Source: Armatimonadota bacterium
GTDB lineage: Bacteria; Sysuimicrobiota; Sysuimicrobiia; Sysuimicrobiales; VGFF01
Length of the DNA: 22,008 bases
Assembly (NCBI GenBank): GCA_016868955.1
Contig: VGFF01000022.1
Coordinates: 1-22,008, forward strand
Direction: 5' to 3'
Within the stretch, counting starts at the first letter, position 1, and each line of letters opens with the position of its first letter. A model generated the notes under the pieces. The model was given only the letters and a program-made list of their open reading frames with translations, was not told the origin of the DNA and did no database searches. The position numbers and the translations under genes were made by a program. Shown one piece after another: positions 1 through 6,985 of the stretch.

Positions 1-366
1 CTCCGCCTCGTCGGGCGTCGGATGGAAGCGCCCGCGCACGATCCGGTCGCCGATGTCGAAGCGGAATTGGAGCTCGGGCGCGGGTTTCGTCGACGCCGCG
101 AGGAGCGCCGCGAGCTGCCGCCGGGCATCGCGCCAAAGCTCGCCGGCGATCTCGTCGAAGCGCGCGATCGCGGCGTCGACGTCACCGAATCGTCCGAAGC
201 TGAGGAGCAACGCGGCCGGCGCCTGGGCGTCAGGCCGCAAGAATGGCATCGTTCGGGCCGGCGCGACGCGGCGCCAAGACGTTCGCGCCGCTTCGACCGC
301 TGCTTTGGGAAACGCGATTTCGTCGTACCCGACCACGACCTCCCCAGGGGCGGAGAAGCGGCGCAT
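1..366 (-). CDS. Hypothetical protein, C-terminus beyond the left window edge
   Basis: An open minus-strand frame begins at ATG 366 (MRRFSAPGEVVVGYDEIAF...) and runs off the window with 122 residues visible. I recognise no family. The visible part looks like a soluble mixed alpha/beta protein, with an N-terminal stretch VVVGYDEIAFP, an acidic helical middle (DVDAAIARFDEIAGELW) and DIGDRIVRGRFHPTPDEAE near the edge; no membrane segment or signal peptide is visible. Its start codon overlaps the stop of the zinc-ribbon gene upstream in a TGATG arrangement, so the two are almost certainly co-transcribed and translationally coupled. The minus frame was preferred over the overlapping plus-strand frames because of this coupling and its ordinary amino-acid composition; the plus-strand products are Arg/Ala-rich shadows. 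Confidence 0.6.
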   Translation of the reverse strand, partial: MRRFSAPGEVVVGYDEIAFPKAAVEAARTSWRRVAPARTMPFLRPDAQAPAALLLSFGRFGDVDAAIARFDEIAGELWRDARRQLAALLAASTKPAPELQFRFDIGDRIVRGRFHPTPDEAE

Positions 367-638
367 CAACGTTGGCGACGCGCAAACAAGGTAAGTAAGG
401 TGAAGAGTCCGGCGCCAAGCAATACGCCGAGGCGGCCCAGTCGAACCTTCAGCAGAGGCTGATCGAATACGGTGATCCGGACCGCGGCGCTGCAATGCGG
501 GCAGCGCGGGAAGTAGTCCATCGCACCAGTCTGGGTCGACGGAACGCCTTCCCGGATGCCGATTCGAAAGTGGACGCGGCGGTCGCACTCGGGGCAGCGG
601 AAGTGCACGTTATCCGGGCGCGTTATCGTATTGGGCAC
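366..638 (-). CDS. Small zinc-ribbon membrane protein
   Basis: A 90-residue protein starting at GTG 638, with AGGAGG about 7-8 nt upstream. Two CxxC knuckles (CPEC near residues 15-18 and CPHC near 46-49) form a likely zinc ribbon. They are followed by a hydrophobic segment at about residues 66-84 (LGRLGVLLGAGLFTLLTLF) and a basic tail RRQR, so it is probably a single-pass membrane protein with a cytosolic zinc ribbon. Function is unknown; such proteins are often poorly characterised. It overlaps the downstream hypothetical gene by one base (TGATG). The 12-bp palindrome GGAGGATCCTCC (639-650) lies directly before the start codon, between the Shine-Dalgarno core and the GTG, and could affect ribosome access. 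The longer upstream open frame is rejected because it lacks a ribosome site and runs into the divergent gene. Confidence 0.7.
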   Translation of the reverse strand: MPNTITRPDNVHFRCPECDRRVHFRIGIREGVPSTQTGAMDYFPRCPHCSAAVRITVFDQPLLKVRLGRLGVLLGAGLFTLLTLFARRQR

Positions 639-751
639 GGAGGATCCTCCTGGCGGCGTCGCTCCCGAGAGAACGGGCGGAGTAGGTCTCCAGGATACCG
701 CATCCGCCGCGCCGGCTGGCCGCGACGCCGCTGCGCGGCCGATTCCTCTTG

Positions 752-757
752 TATCAT
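752..757 (+). promoter_or_regulatory. Possible -10 element of the sufT-like operon
   Basis: TATCAT, preceded by TTG, sits 30 bp before the GTG of the SufT-like gene in the 148-bp divergent spacer (639-786). It differs from TATAAT at one position. No convincing -35 hexamer lies 16-18 bp upstream, so this is a tentative call. The rest of the spacer shows only the GGAGGATCCTCC palindrome beside the opposite gene. Confidence 0.3.
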
Positions 758-786
758 CGAGAAGAGCACGAGCTGGGAGGTGCGGC

Positions 787-1098
787 GTGGAGATTCCACA
801 GGACGTCATCGAGATCCTCAAGACCTGCAATGACCCGGAGATCCCCGTCAACATCTACGACCTCGGGTTGATCTACGACTACCAGCGGACGAACGGCCGC
901 ATCGACGTGAAGATGACGCTCACGGCGCTCGGTTGCCCGGTCGGCCCGATGCTCGCCGAAGAGATCAAGACGAAGCTTCGCGAGCTCCCGGACGTGGAGG
1001 ACGTGGACGTCCAGATCGTCTTCACGCCGCCGTGGACGCCCGCGAAGCTCACCGATGACGGCCGCCTCGTCTTGCAGAGCATGGGTTATCCCGTCTAG
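787..1098 (+). CDS. sufT: SufT/MIP18-family (DUF59) metal-sulfur cluster assembly protein
   Basis: A 103-residue protein starting at GTG 787 (VEIPQDVIEIL), with GGGAGG at 775-780, six bases upstream. The whole length matches the MIP18/DUF59 fold: the N-terminal CNDPEIPVNIYDLGLIYD block, the central TALGCPVGPML block with the conserved Cys, and the C-terminal FTPPWTPAKLTDDGRLVLQSMGY block typical of SufT and PaaD-like proteins. Family members assist Fe-S cluster maturation or transfer in the cytoplasm; SufT is the single-domain bacterial version. No other suf genes are in the window, so the role comes from family resemblance only. Its stop lies five bases before the next start, indicating an operon with the receiver-like and membrane proteins downstream. 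A PaaD-like role is less likely because no phenylacetate genes are present. Confidence 0.85.
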   Translation: MEIPQDVIEILKTCNDPEIPVNIYDLGLIYDYQRTNGRIDVKMTLTALGCPVGPMLAEEIKTKLRELPDVEDVDVQIVFTPPWTPAKLTDDGRLVLQSMGYPV

Positions 1099-1103
1099 GC
1101 CTC

Positions 1104-1439
1104 GTGCCCTTCGTCTGTCGAATCCTCGACCCCGACGTGCTGTCGGCGACGCGCCTCCGCGATCAACTGGCCCGCGCCGGTTGGCGAACGGCGAAGGCGG
1201 ACGAGCGCCCGGACGCGGTGCTCATCAACCTCGCGCGCGGCGACGCCGCTTCGGTCGTGCGATCCGCGGCGGAACGCTGGCCGGCGGCGAAACTCGTCGG
1301 CTTCTGTGGTCATGCTGATCTCGATCGACGGACGGCGGCGCTCGCAGCGGGTTGCGGCGTCGTCCTCACGCACGGCGAAGCGATGACGCGGCTCGGGTCG
1401 TTGTTCGGCCGCCTCTTGGGAGATGACGATGGCGGATAA
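1104..1439 (+). CDS. Receiver-like (CheY-fold) protein lacking the phospho-acceptor Asp
   Basis: A 111-residue protein from GTG 1104, five bases after the SufT-like stop, with no clear Shine-Dalgarno, so it is probably coupled. The pattern of hydrophobic strands and helices resembles a response-regulator receiver: VCRILDPD, a helix, PDAVLINLARGD, a helix, KLVGFCGHADLD, then ALAAGCGVVLTHGEAM. In receivers the strand PDxVLxDL carries the phosphorylated Asp; here that position reads Asn (VLINL). The usual Lys after the fifth strand also appears absent (VVLTHG). It could be a pseudo-receiver or an unrelated flavodoxin-like fold. There is no output domain. The last codons overlap the start of the next gene, supporting a three-gene operon. 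Assignment is by fold impression only. Confidence 0.6.
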   Translation: MPFVCRILDPDVLSATRLRDQLARAGWRTAKADERPDAVLINLARGDAASVVRSAAERWPAAKLVGFCGHADLDRRTAALAAGCGVVLTHGEAMTRLGSLFGRLLGDDDGG

Positions 1440-1963
1440 ACGGAAGTCTCCGGCTACGAAGCGGCCGAAGGGTCCTCGCAAGGGCGCCTCAGGGCGCCGG
1501 ACGATGTTCGATCGCGTGTGGCCGTTCCCGCTCGTCGCGATCGCCGCGGTCGGCTTGGCTTTCATCTTCGCAAACGTTGGGAAGCCGGCCGGCCAACGCG
1601 CCGGTCGTCGGCGACCACTGGCACGCCGAATTCGCGATCGAAGTGTGCGGCACGCGGTATCCGAAGCTGCCGGCCGGCCCGGGCGCCATCCACAGTCATG
1701 GGGACGACGTCATCCACATCCACCCCGAATCGGGACCGGAAGGTCGAAAGATGACGTTGTCCAGCTTCTTCGACAGCGCCAAATTCCGGGTCACCGCCGA
1801 TGCGTTGGGCCTGCCGGTCGGGAAGGTTCACAAACGCGGAGATCGGTGCCCTGATGGCCGCGCCGGCACGCCTCGTATCCTTGTCAACGGGGCTGTGGTG
1901 ACCGAGCCGGCCACGTTCTATCCGCAGAACGGCGACGTCGTCCGGTTCGTCTTCGGGCCGTAG
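1429..1963 (+). pseudogene. Membrane-anchored His-rich protein, frameshifted
   Basis: Two frames together make one protein. The first starts at ATG 1429 (MADKRKSPATKRPKG), six bases after TTGGGAG; an in-frame ATG at 1423 is too close to that site. It has a basic cytosolic N-terminus and a membrane anchor near residues 32-50 (PFPLVAIAAVGLAFIFANVG). The second, +1 relative to it, continues with ANAPVVGDHWHAEFAIEVCG, then GAIHSHGDDVIHIHP and a C-terminal ATFYPQNGDVVRFVFGP up to the stop at 1963. The DHWHA and HSHGD...HIHP blocks resemble a family of secreted anchored proteins of unknown function and suggest metal binding. The break coincides with a doubled GGCC at 1587-1594; removing one copy rejoins the frames as VGKPANAPVVGDHWHA. 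It may be a true lesion or a sequencing slip. The gene converges on phhB. Confidence 0.7.
1587..1594. repeat. Tandem GGCC duplication at a frameshift
   Basis: Two consecutive GGCC units sit within CCGGCCGGCC. The extra four bases move the reading frame by +1 exactly between the membrane anchor and the His-rich domain of the surrounding gene. Deleting one unit restores one continuous protein. Confidence 0.6.
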
Positions 1964-2021
1964 CGCGAACGGCCGCGCGATGGGGCGCGCTGGCGAGCGG
2001 CGCGCGCCGATCGCCTTCTGT

Positions 2022-2318
2022 CTACCCGCCGACCAGCGTGTCGCTGCGTCGCGCCATCTCGACGTCCAGGGCGGTCACGCTCCCTGCCCCGTGCGTCATC
2101 CAGCGCAACCTGACACGATTCCAGCCGTGGATCTCGATGTCCGGATGGTGGTTCGCCGCCTCCGCGATCTCGGCCACGCGATTCGCGAACGCCATCGCGT
2201 CCCGGAAGTTCTTGTGCTTGAACTCCTTGGATAGTCCCCGCCCTGGTTCGAACTTCCATCCGATGAGGCCCTTCGACAGGTCGGCGATCTCAGCGTCGTG
2301 CACCGGCTTCTCGCTCAC
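2022..2318 (-). CDS. phhB: Pterin-4a-carbinolamine dehydratase (DCoH/PhhB family)
   Basis: A 98-residue protein from GTG 2318 (VSEKPVHDAEIADLSKG), with GAGGAG ten bases upstream. Family members dehydrate 4a-hydroxytetrahydropterin, the product of pterin-dependent hydroxylases, to recycle the cofactor in the cytoplasm. The diagnostic signature is complete: FANRVAEIAEAANHHPD, then W..V.L.W.TH and a terminal GSVTALDVEMAR. The two adjacent His residues (57-58) and the later His of MTHGAG match the catalytic His set. Length is typical (about 95-105 residues). The gene follows pncB by 31 bases on the same strand, so it is likely in the same transcript. No aromatic amino-acid hydroxylase is in the window, so its physiological partner is unknown; orphan PCDs are also linked to molybdopterin metabolism or moonlighting roles. 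Confidence 0.9.
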   Translation of the reverse strand: MSEKPVHDAEIADLSKGLIGWKFEPGRGLSKEFKHKNFRDAMAFANRVAEIAEAANHHPDIEIHGWNRVRLRWMTHGAGSVTALDVEMARRSDTLVGG

Positions 2319-2349
2319 GTCAGCACATCTCCTCGCGGTCTTCGAACCG

Positions 2350-3720
2350 TCAGGAGGGCGCGACCGCCGCCGACAATTCGGCGACGAGCGCCTCCAGCGT
2401 CGCGCTGCGGCGAACGTCGGCGCGCCCACCCTGCAACTCGCGCAGCGACGACGGCAGCGTCGCAATCGCGTTGCGGCATCGATCTCGAGCATGGGCGAGC
2501 GTCTCGGCGAGCGTGCGACGGCCGCCGGTCATGACAGGCTCGAGCAGCTGACGGGCGCCGGCGATCGGCGGTTCGCCGGCCAGCGCGATCGTGTCGCGAA
2601 GGATGCCGTCGCGCTGCATCCGCCACACGTGCTTGCGCCCGGGCAGCGTCACCTTGCTGGTACTCGTCTTGATCCGATATCCGGCGGCATCCTCGACCAG
2701 CTTATAGACGCCCCCGAACGCGGGCGCGTCGATCGAAACACCCATCTCGGTGCCGACGCCGAACGCGTCGATCGGGGCGCCGGCCCCCACGATGGCGGCG
2801 ATGCGATCTTCGTTGAGGTCACCGCTCGCGAAGATCTGCACGGTGGTCGCACCGGCGTCGTCGAGGATTCGCCGCACGGCGAAACTTTGCTCGATCAGGT
2901 CACCGCTGTCGAGGCGAACGCCGGCGAGCGCCTGGCCGCGATCGCGCAGCTCGCGCGCGACGATGGCGGCGTGACGCGCCCCCTGCCGCGTGTCGTACGT
3001 ATCGATCAGCAGCGTGCAGTTCTGCGGGAAGTGCCGCGCATAAGCGCGAAACCCCTCGAGCTCGTCGTCGAATGACATCACGTAGGAATGCGCCATCGTT
3101 CCATAAACAGGCATGCCGTACACCATCCCGGCGAGAACGTTCGATGTGCCGGCGCACCCGACCAGGAAGCTGGACCGCGCGACCTTCATCGCCGCGTCCG
3201 TGCCATGGTCGCGGCGCGCCGAGAAATCGACCACGGGGCGACCGGCGGCGGCGATCACGACGCGCGCGGCCTTCGTCGCGATCATCGATTGCAGGTTGAT
3301 TTGATTCAACAGGAATGTCTCGACGATCTGCGCTTCGATGCGCGTCCCCGTGACTTCGACGAGCGGCTCTTGCGGAAAGAAGACCTCGCCCTCGGGAATC
3401 GCGCGGACGTCGCCGGCGAACCGGAACCCGCGCAGGTAGCCGAGAAACGCCTCATCGAAGAGCCGCAGCGATCGCAAGTAGGTGATCGCCTCATCCGTGA
3501 AGCGCATGCCCTCCAAGTACGCCAACACCGTGTCCAGCCCGGCGCTGACGAGAAACCCGCGGCGCGGCGGCAACGAGCGCACGAACAATTCGAAGGTGGC
3601 TCGCTCGTTGCGGCCCTCGCGGAAGTAGCTCTGGGCCATCGTCAGCTCGTATAGATCCAGCAGCAGAGCCATCGAATCTTCGGTTACGAACGTGAGGCGG
3701 GGCTCGGGGCGGTGGTTCAT
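2350..3720 (-). CDS. pncB: Nicotinate phosphoribosyltransferase
   Basis: A 456-residue cytosolic enzyme that joins nicotinate to PRPP with ATP to give nicotinate mononucleotide in NAD salvage (EC 6.3.4.21). Motifs run in the expected order: DLYELTMAQSYF near residue 22, a core region around DFSARRDHG near 165, GTSNVLAG at 191, GTMAHSYVMSF near 207 whose His211 corresponds to the autophosphorylated His, DTYDT near 240, GVRLDSGDL near 267, IFASGDLNE near 297 and DAFGVGTEMG near 318. ATG 3720 (MNHRPEPRLT) was chosen because longer upstream frames would cross the tRNA-Asp gene. The Shine-Dalgarno is weak, and a candidate promoter (TACGAT at 3731-3736, GTGTCA at 3754-3759) would give an almost leaderless mRNA. 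phhB follows downstream. Confidence 0.95.
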   Translation of the reverse strand: MNHRPEPRLTFVTEDSMALLLDLYELTMAQSYFREGRNERATFELFVRSLPPRRGFLVSAGLDTVLAYLEGMRFTDEAITYLRSLRLFDEAFLGYLRGFRFAGDVRAIPEGEVFFPQEPLVEVTGTRIEAQIVETFLLNQINLQSMIATKAARVVIAAAGRPVVDFSARRDHGTDAAMKVARSSFLVGCAGTSNVLAGMVYGMPVYGTMAHSYVMSFDDELEGFRAYARHFPQNCTLLIDTYDTRQGARHAAIVARELRDRGQALAGVRLDSGDLIEQSFAVRRILDDAGATTVQIFASGDLNEDRIAAIVGAGAPIDAFGVGTEMGVSIDAPAFGGVYKLVEDAAGYRIKTSTSKVTLPGRKHVWRMQRDGILRDTIALAGEPPIAGARQLLEPVMTGGRRTLAETLAHARDRCRNAIATLPSSLRELQGGRADVRRSATLEALVAELSAAVAPS

Positions 3721-3752
3721 CTCGCGACTGATCGTACCGCACGCTGGTTTTC

Positions 3753-3781
3753 TTGACACTCCGAAACGCCGATGCCAAACT
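3753..3781 (+). promoter_or_regulatory. Candidate promoter for the tRNA-Asp/tRNA-Phe pair
   Basis: A perfect -35 hexamer TTGACA (3753-3758) is followed after 17 bp by CAAACT (3776-3781), a weak -10. The predicted start near 3788 lies about 20 bp before tRNA-Asp. On the other strand, GTGTCA (3754-3759) and TACGAT (3731-3736), also 17 bp apart, could serve pncB, so the two promoters would share one -35 region. Confidence 0.5.
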
Positions 3782-3809
3782 AGCGGTCGGCGGGAGTGGT
3801 GCCGCTCTC

Positions 3810-3888
3810 GGGGGCGTGGTGTAGCCTGGTTCAACACACCTGCCTGTCACGCAGGAGACCGCGGGTTCAAATCCCGTCGCTCCCGCCA
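3810..3888 (+). tRNA. tRNA-Asp (anticodon GTC)
   Basis: A full cloverleaf can be drawn. The acceptor 5' strand GGGGGCG (3810-3816) pairs with CGCTCCC (3878-3884) with one G-T pair. The D stem is GTGT/ACAC and the anticodon stem CCTGC/GCAGG with loop CTGTCAC, placing GTC at 3846-3848. The T arm is GCGGG-TTCAAAT-CCCGT, then discriminator G and an encoded CCA (3886-3888). The G discriminator is expected for tRNA-Asp. Confidence 0.97.
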
Positions 3889-3923
3889 GTTTCACCCTCT
3901 CGGTTCTTCACTCTCGATTCCGT

Positions 3924-3999
3924 GCCTGGGTAGCTCAGGAGGTAGAGCAGGGGACTGAAAATCCCCGTGTCGGCGGTTCGACTCCGTCCCCAGGCACCA
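3924..3999 (+). tRNA. tRNA-Phe (anticodon GAA)
   Basis: Acceptor GCCTGGG (3924-3930) pairs perfectly with CCCAGGC (3989-3995). The D stem is GCTC/GAGC, the anticodon stem GGGGA/TCCCC with loop CTGAAAA and GAA at 3957-3959, and the T arm GGCGG-TTCGACT-CCGTC. Discriminator A and an encoded CCA (3997-3999) follow. It lies 35 bp after tRNA-Asp and is probably co-transcribed. Confidence 0.97.
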
Positions 4000-4061
4000 C
4001 CCCTTTCTCTCGATTGCGTCCGCCGCTTCCCTGTATCCGCCTTCGTCGCTGCTCGATCGAT

Positions 4062-4082
4062 CGTGACACGTTACAAGTCACG
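4062..4082. repeat. Short inverted repeat between tRNA-Phe and the M42 remnant
   Basis: CGTGAC and GTCACG flank a 9-base loop (4068-4076). It lies immediately past the 3' end of the truncated M42 gene and 62 bp past tRNA-Phe. No T-run follows on either strand, so it is not a standard intrinsic terminator; it may be a processing or termination structure or simply mark the truncation point. Confidence 0.35.
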
Positions 4083-4083
4083 G

Positions 4084-4921
4084 TCAAATCTCATCCATGT
4101 GCAGGACGCGATCCTTGATGACAATGACCGGCCCCGCGCCCAGCCGCGTCGGCATCTGCTGCGGATCCACGGTCTGAATGTCGCCGGCGAGGCCGACCTC
4201 GACGCCGATCGCGCGGTCGCAGGGATCCTTGCCGAGCGACCCGGCCCCGACCCACCTCATCTCCTCCATGACCGCGGCCGCGAGCGTGACGTCGTACTTC
4301 AACTTCGCGCGGTCGAGCCGGCGGAGGAACGAGGTCATGATCGCCAGGCCGGCGCGCGCGTCCAGCGCCTTGCCGGAGACCGTGTTCCCCATGCGGCGTG
4401 CTTGGGAGGCGAACACGATCGGCGAGCCGATCTCGATTCCCTGCGCCGCCGCATCGGCGCGGCCGCTGGCGCCGATGTCGACGAACAGATCCGACCAATC
4501 GAGCGCCGTCTTCGCGGCCTGCTCGGCGGTGGGCACGTGCGCCGTCGCGATGCCGATGACGCCGTCCGTCCAGCCATCCGACGTCTTCACCTTGACCGAG
4601 TGGCTGCATCCGCAGCCACTCGGTCGGGCGGTTCAGCAGCTCGGATCCGTTCGTGCCGAGCGTAACCTTCAAGAACCCGCTGGCCGTGATCGACTTCACG
4701 AGCAAGCCGATCTCGTCGGAGTGCGTTTCGATGAGCAGTCGCGGTCCCTTAGCCGGGACGCTCGCGAGCACGTTGCCGATCGGCGTCACGCGGACGCTGG
4801 CATCCGCCCAGTCTTCCCGAAGGCGCTCCTTGATCGGGTGCTCATGGCCGGTCGGCGCGAACGGATCGCAGTAGCGCTGGACGAGTGCGAATAGATCGAT
4901 CCCTGCACCATCCTCGCTCAC
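4084..4921 (-). pseudogene. M42-family metallo-aminopeptidase, frameshifted and truncated
   Basis: The N-terminal part from GTG 4921 (VSEDGAGIDLFALVQRYC) contains the M42 block ETHSDEIGLLVKSI with the first metal His. The C-terminal part, in another frame, carries DGVIGIATAHVP, LFVDIGA (bridging Asp), MGNTVSGKALDARAG, AAVMEEMRWVGAG (catalytic Glu pair) and GVEVGLAGD. Family members are cobalt/zinc aminopeptidases that form large cytosolic tetrahedral assemblies. Two lesions are visible. A 28-bp hairpin insertion near 4596-4623 shifts the frame; removing it restores LLNRPVKVKTSDGW. The protein also ends at VLHMDEI (stop at 4084), about 60-70 residues before the usual end, losing the final metal-binding His. 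No Shine-Dalgarno precedes the start. The 225 bp upstream (4922-5146) contains no recognisable gene. Confidence 0.85.
4594..4625. repeat. Perfect 14-bp-arm hairpin inserted in the M42 gene
   Basis: Plus-strand arms GACCGAGTGGCTGC (4594-4607) and GCAGCCACTCGGTC (4612-4625) are perfect inverted copies around the 4-base loop ATCC. The palindrome sits at the break between the two M42 frames. Removing 28 bp of it rejoins them without residue loss at the flanks. No second copy was noticed elsewhere in the window. Confidence 0.8.
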
Positions 4922-5146
4922 AAGGGGAGACGACCCGAACCCCGCTGATATGGGGGCCCCAGAGGCGGCATTTCATCAGGCGAGATTTCGTTGCGAACGA
5001 TAGGATTCCGTGCTTTTCGGGCGGAATACTTTCCGTGGAGCCCACTCCGTGCGGGACCCAAAGGATGAACGTCGCGACGCGATCGACCCCCCCCAGGTTC
5101 GGCGCGCGCGCACCGCGCCGGCGTGGCGCCGAGGGGGACGAAGCCA

Positions 5147-5736
5147 ATGAGCAAGGTACGGGTCGCCTGCGTGTTGCCGCACGCGCGAACGGCGACTATT
5201 CGGATCTCGCAGCGGAGTTTGCCGCAACGAAGCCGGACCTCTTCTTCCTCGCCGAGCACGAAACCGTCGCGAATCGGCTCGCCGTGGCGATGCGAAACGC
5301 AGGCGTGATGGTGCCGTTCTTCGGGCCGAACGTGCTGAAGCCGTTTCCCCATTTGGCCACATTCGACTTTTCCGTGGAAGGGCCGTACTACACGAACGTC
5401 ATCGGCGATGCCGGCGTGAAGCCGGCGATTGCGGCGATGGCCGATCGATACCAGGACAAGTTCCGCGAGGCGCCGACGCTGTACGCCGCCGAAGCGTACG
5501 ACGCCGCCGGCGTCATCCTCGACGCGCTGCGCCGCGCGAGCCCCAACCTGGCGCGGGAGGCCACGCTGCGCGCGATCGCCGCCACGCGCGATTACTCGGG
5601 CATCACCGGACCGGTGACGTTCGACGCGCACGGCGACGCGCTCGTGCGCGAGATCGGCATCTACAAGGTCGAGAACAAGGAACGAACTTTCCTCGGCTTC
5701 GTCAACGACTTGCTCGCGGCCGCGCCCCGGCGGTGA
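5147..5736 (+). pseudogene. Branched-chain amino-acid-type substrate-binding protein, internally deleted
   Basis: ATG 5147 has a good ribosome site (GAGGGGG, nine bases upstream) and starts MSKVRVACVLPH, like the first strand of a Peripla_BP_6 ligand-binding protein. After about 12 residues the match jumps, with a frame change near 5180-5190, to the C-terminal half: NGDYSDLAAEFAATKPDLFF, VPFFGPNVLKPFPH, then LYAAEAYDAAGVILDALRRA and YSGITGPVTFDAHGDALVREIGIYKV up to the stop at 5736. About 170-190 residues, most of the first lobe, are missing. The retained half aligns with residues of about 176-362 of the intact paralogue at 6986-8074, the other side of the aminotransferase. Like that paralogue it has no signal peptide. 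The stop overlaps the next start (GTGA), a sign of former operon coupling. Confidence 0.8.
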
Positions 5737-6926
5737 ACATGGAGTGCGCCGCCGCGGCGAGCGGAGTCGATCGGGCGCCAATCCCGATGGCGCGGCTGCA
5801 GCAGCAGTACGCGTCGATCAAGGATGAGGTCGATGAGGCGATCGCGCGCGTCGTCGGCCGGGCGGTCTTCACCGCCGATCGCGAAGTCGACGCGTTCGAG
5901 GCCGAATACGCCGCGTTCGCCGGCGCACGCCACGGCATCGCTGTCGGCTCGGGATCGGAAGCGATCCAGTTCGCGCTCGAAGCGCTGCAGATCCAGGACG
6001 GCGACGAGGTCATCTCCGTGCCGAACGTCGACGTATCGGCGTCGTCGGCGATCACGCACGCGGGCGCGCGCGTCGTCTGGACGGACATCGATCCACGCAC
6101 GTACAACCTCGACCCCGATGGTCTCGAGGCGAAGATCACACCGCGCACGCGCGCGATCGTCGCCGTGCACATGTACGGCAACCCCGCCGACCTCGACCGC
6201 ATCGGGGCGATCGCGACCCGGCACGGCATCCCGATCGTCGAGGACGGCTGCCTCGCCGTCGGCGCCCGCTACGGCGGCAAGGGCGTGGGCAGTTGGGGCG
6301 CGCTCGGGTCGTTCAGCTTCAGCCCGTTCAAGACCCTCGGCGCCTACGGTCAGGGCGGCATGATCACGACGAACGACGAGGGCCTTGCCAAGCGCGCCCG
6401 CATGCTCAGCCGCCATGGGTTCCTGCCGGAGACCCTGCGCGCGATCCACCATCAGACGCCGGGCGCGAAGTTCGACTACGAGATCGAGGGGCACAACGGC
6501 CTGCTCGACGAGATCCAAGCCGCGATCCTGCGCGTCAAGCTGCGGCACCTGCCGGCCTGGTTGACGCGCCGCCGCGAGAATGCCGCTGTCTACCGCGCGC
6601 GGCTCGCCGACCTCGAGCCGGAGCATCTGATGCTGCCCGTCGACACGCCCGGCGGTGAGCCCGTCCATCGCGTATTCGTATTACGCGCGCAGCGACGCGA
6701 CGAGTTGCTTCGCCACCTCGTCGCGCATCGGATCAGCGCCGGCACGCATTACGTGCCGCCGTTGCACTTCCAGACCGCGTACAGGCACCTCGGCCTCGGC
6801 CGCGGCAGCTTTCCGCAAACGGAGCTCGTCGCCGACGAATTGATCTGCTTGCCGACGATCCCCGAGGTCGCCGCGTCGGAGATCGAGATCGTCTGCGACA
6901 CCATTCGAGCGTTCTATCGAAGGTGA
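5733..6926 (+). CDS. DegT/DnrJ/EryC1-type PLP-dependent aminotransferase
   Basis: A 397-residue enzyme of the sugar-aminotransferase family, which normally transfers an amino group from Glu or Gln to a keto-sugar. The fold order is intact: IPMARLQQQYASIKDEV at the N-terminus, VGSGSEAIQFAL near 71 (phosphate-binding turn), DEVISVPNVDVSASSAI, VEDGCLAVGARYGGKGVG near 169 with the PLP-ring Asp, SFSFSPFKTLGAYGQGG with the Schiff-base Lys near 200, then the C-terminal HYVPPLHFQTAYRHLG. EDGCLAVGA departs from the usual EDAAQAHGA, hinting at an unusual amino donor or substrate. GTG 5733 overlaps the previous stop; ATG 5739 is an alternative, and neither has a clear ribosome site. It lies between two substrate-binding-protein paralogues. 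No sugar-nucleotide genes are nearby, so the substrate is unknown. Confidence 0.92.
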   Translation: MNMECAAAASGVDRAPIPMARLQQQYASIKDEVDEAIARVVGRAVFTADREVDAFEAEYAAFAGARHGIAVGSGSEAIQFALEALQIQDGDEVISVPNVDVSASSAITHAGARVVWTDIDPRTYNLDPDGLEAKITPRTRAIVAVHMYGNPADLDRIGAIATRHGIPIVEDGCLAVGARYGGKGVGSWGALGSFSFSPFKTLGAYGQGGMITTNDEGLAKRARMLSRHGFLPETLRAIHHQTPGAKFDYEIEGHNGLLDEIQAAILRVKLRHLPAWLTRRRENAAVYRARLADLEPEHLMLPVDTPGGEPVHRVFVLRAQRRDELLRHLVAHRISAGTHYVPPLHFQTAYRHLGLGRGSFPQTELVADELICLPTIPEVAASEIEIVCDTIRAFYRR

Positions 6927-6985
6927 CCAGCTCCGGCCGCGATGTCGGCCCGACCGTTTCGAAACCCGCATTTCAGGAGGGGCCC

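Noticed and set aside
22..462. Open plus-strand frames across the left edge
   Set aside because: Arg/Ala-rich products with no ribosome site; the minus-strand pair is better supported by the TGATG overlap and zinc-ribbon motifs.
3721..3837. Longer pncB start upstream of ATG 3720
   Set aside because: The extension would cross the tRNA-Asp gene, and its residues show no similarity to the enzyme family.
3924..4100. Genomic-island integration site at tRNA-Phe
   Set aside because: No integrase and no visible direct repeat of the tRNA 3' end in the window; kept only as a weak hypothesis for the M42 truncation.
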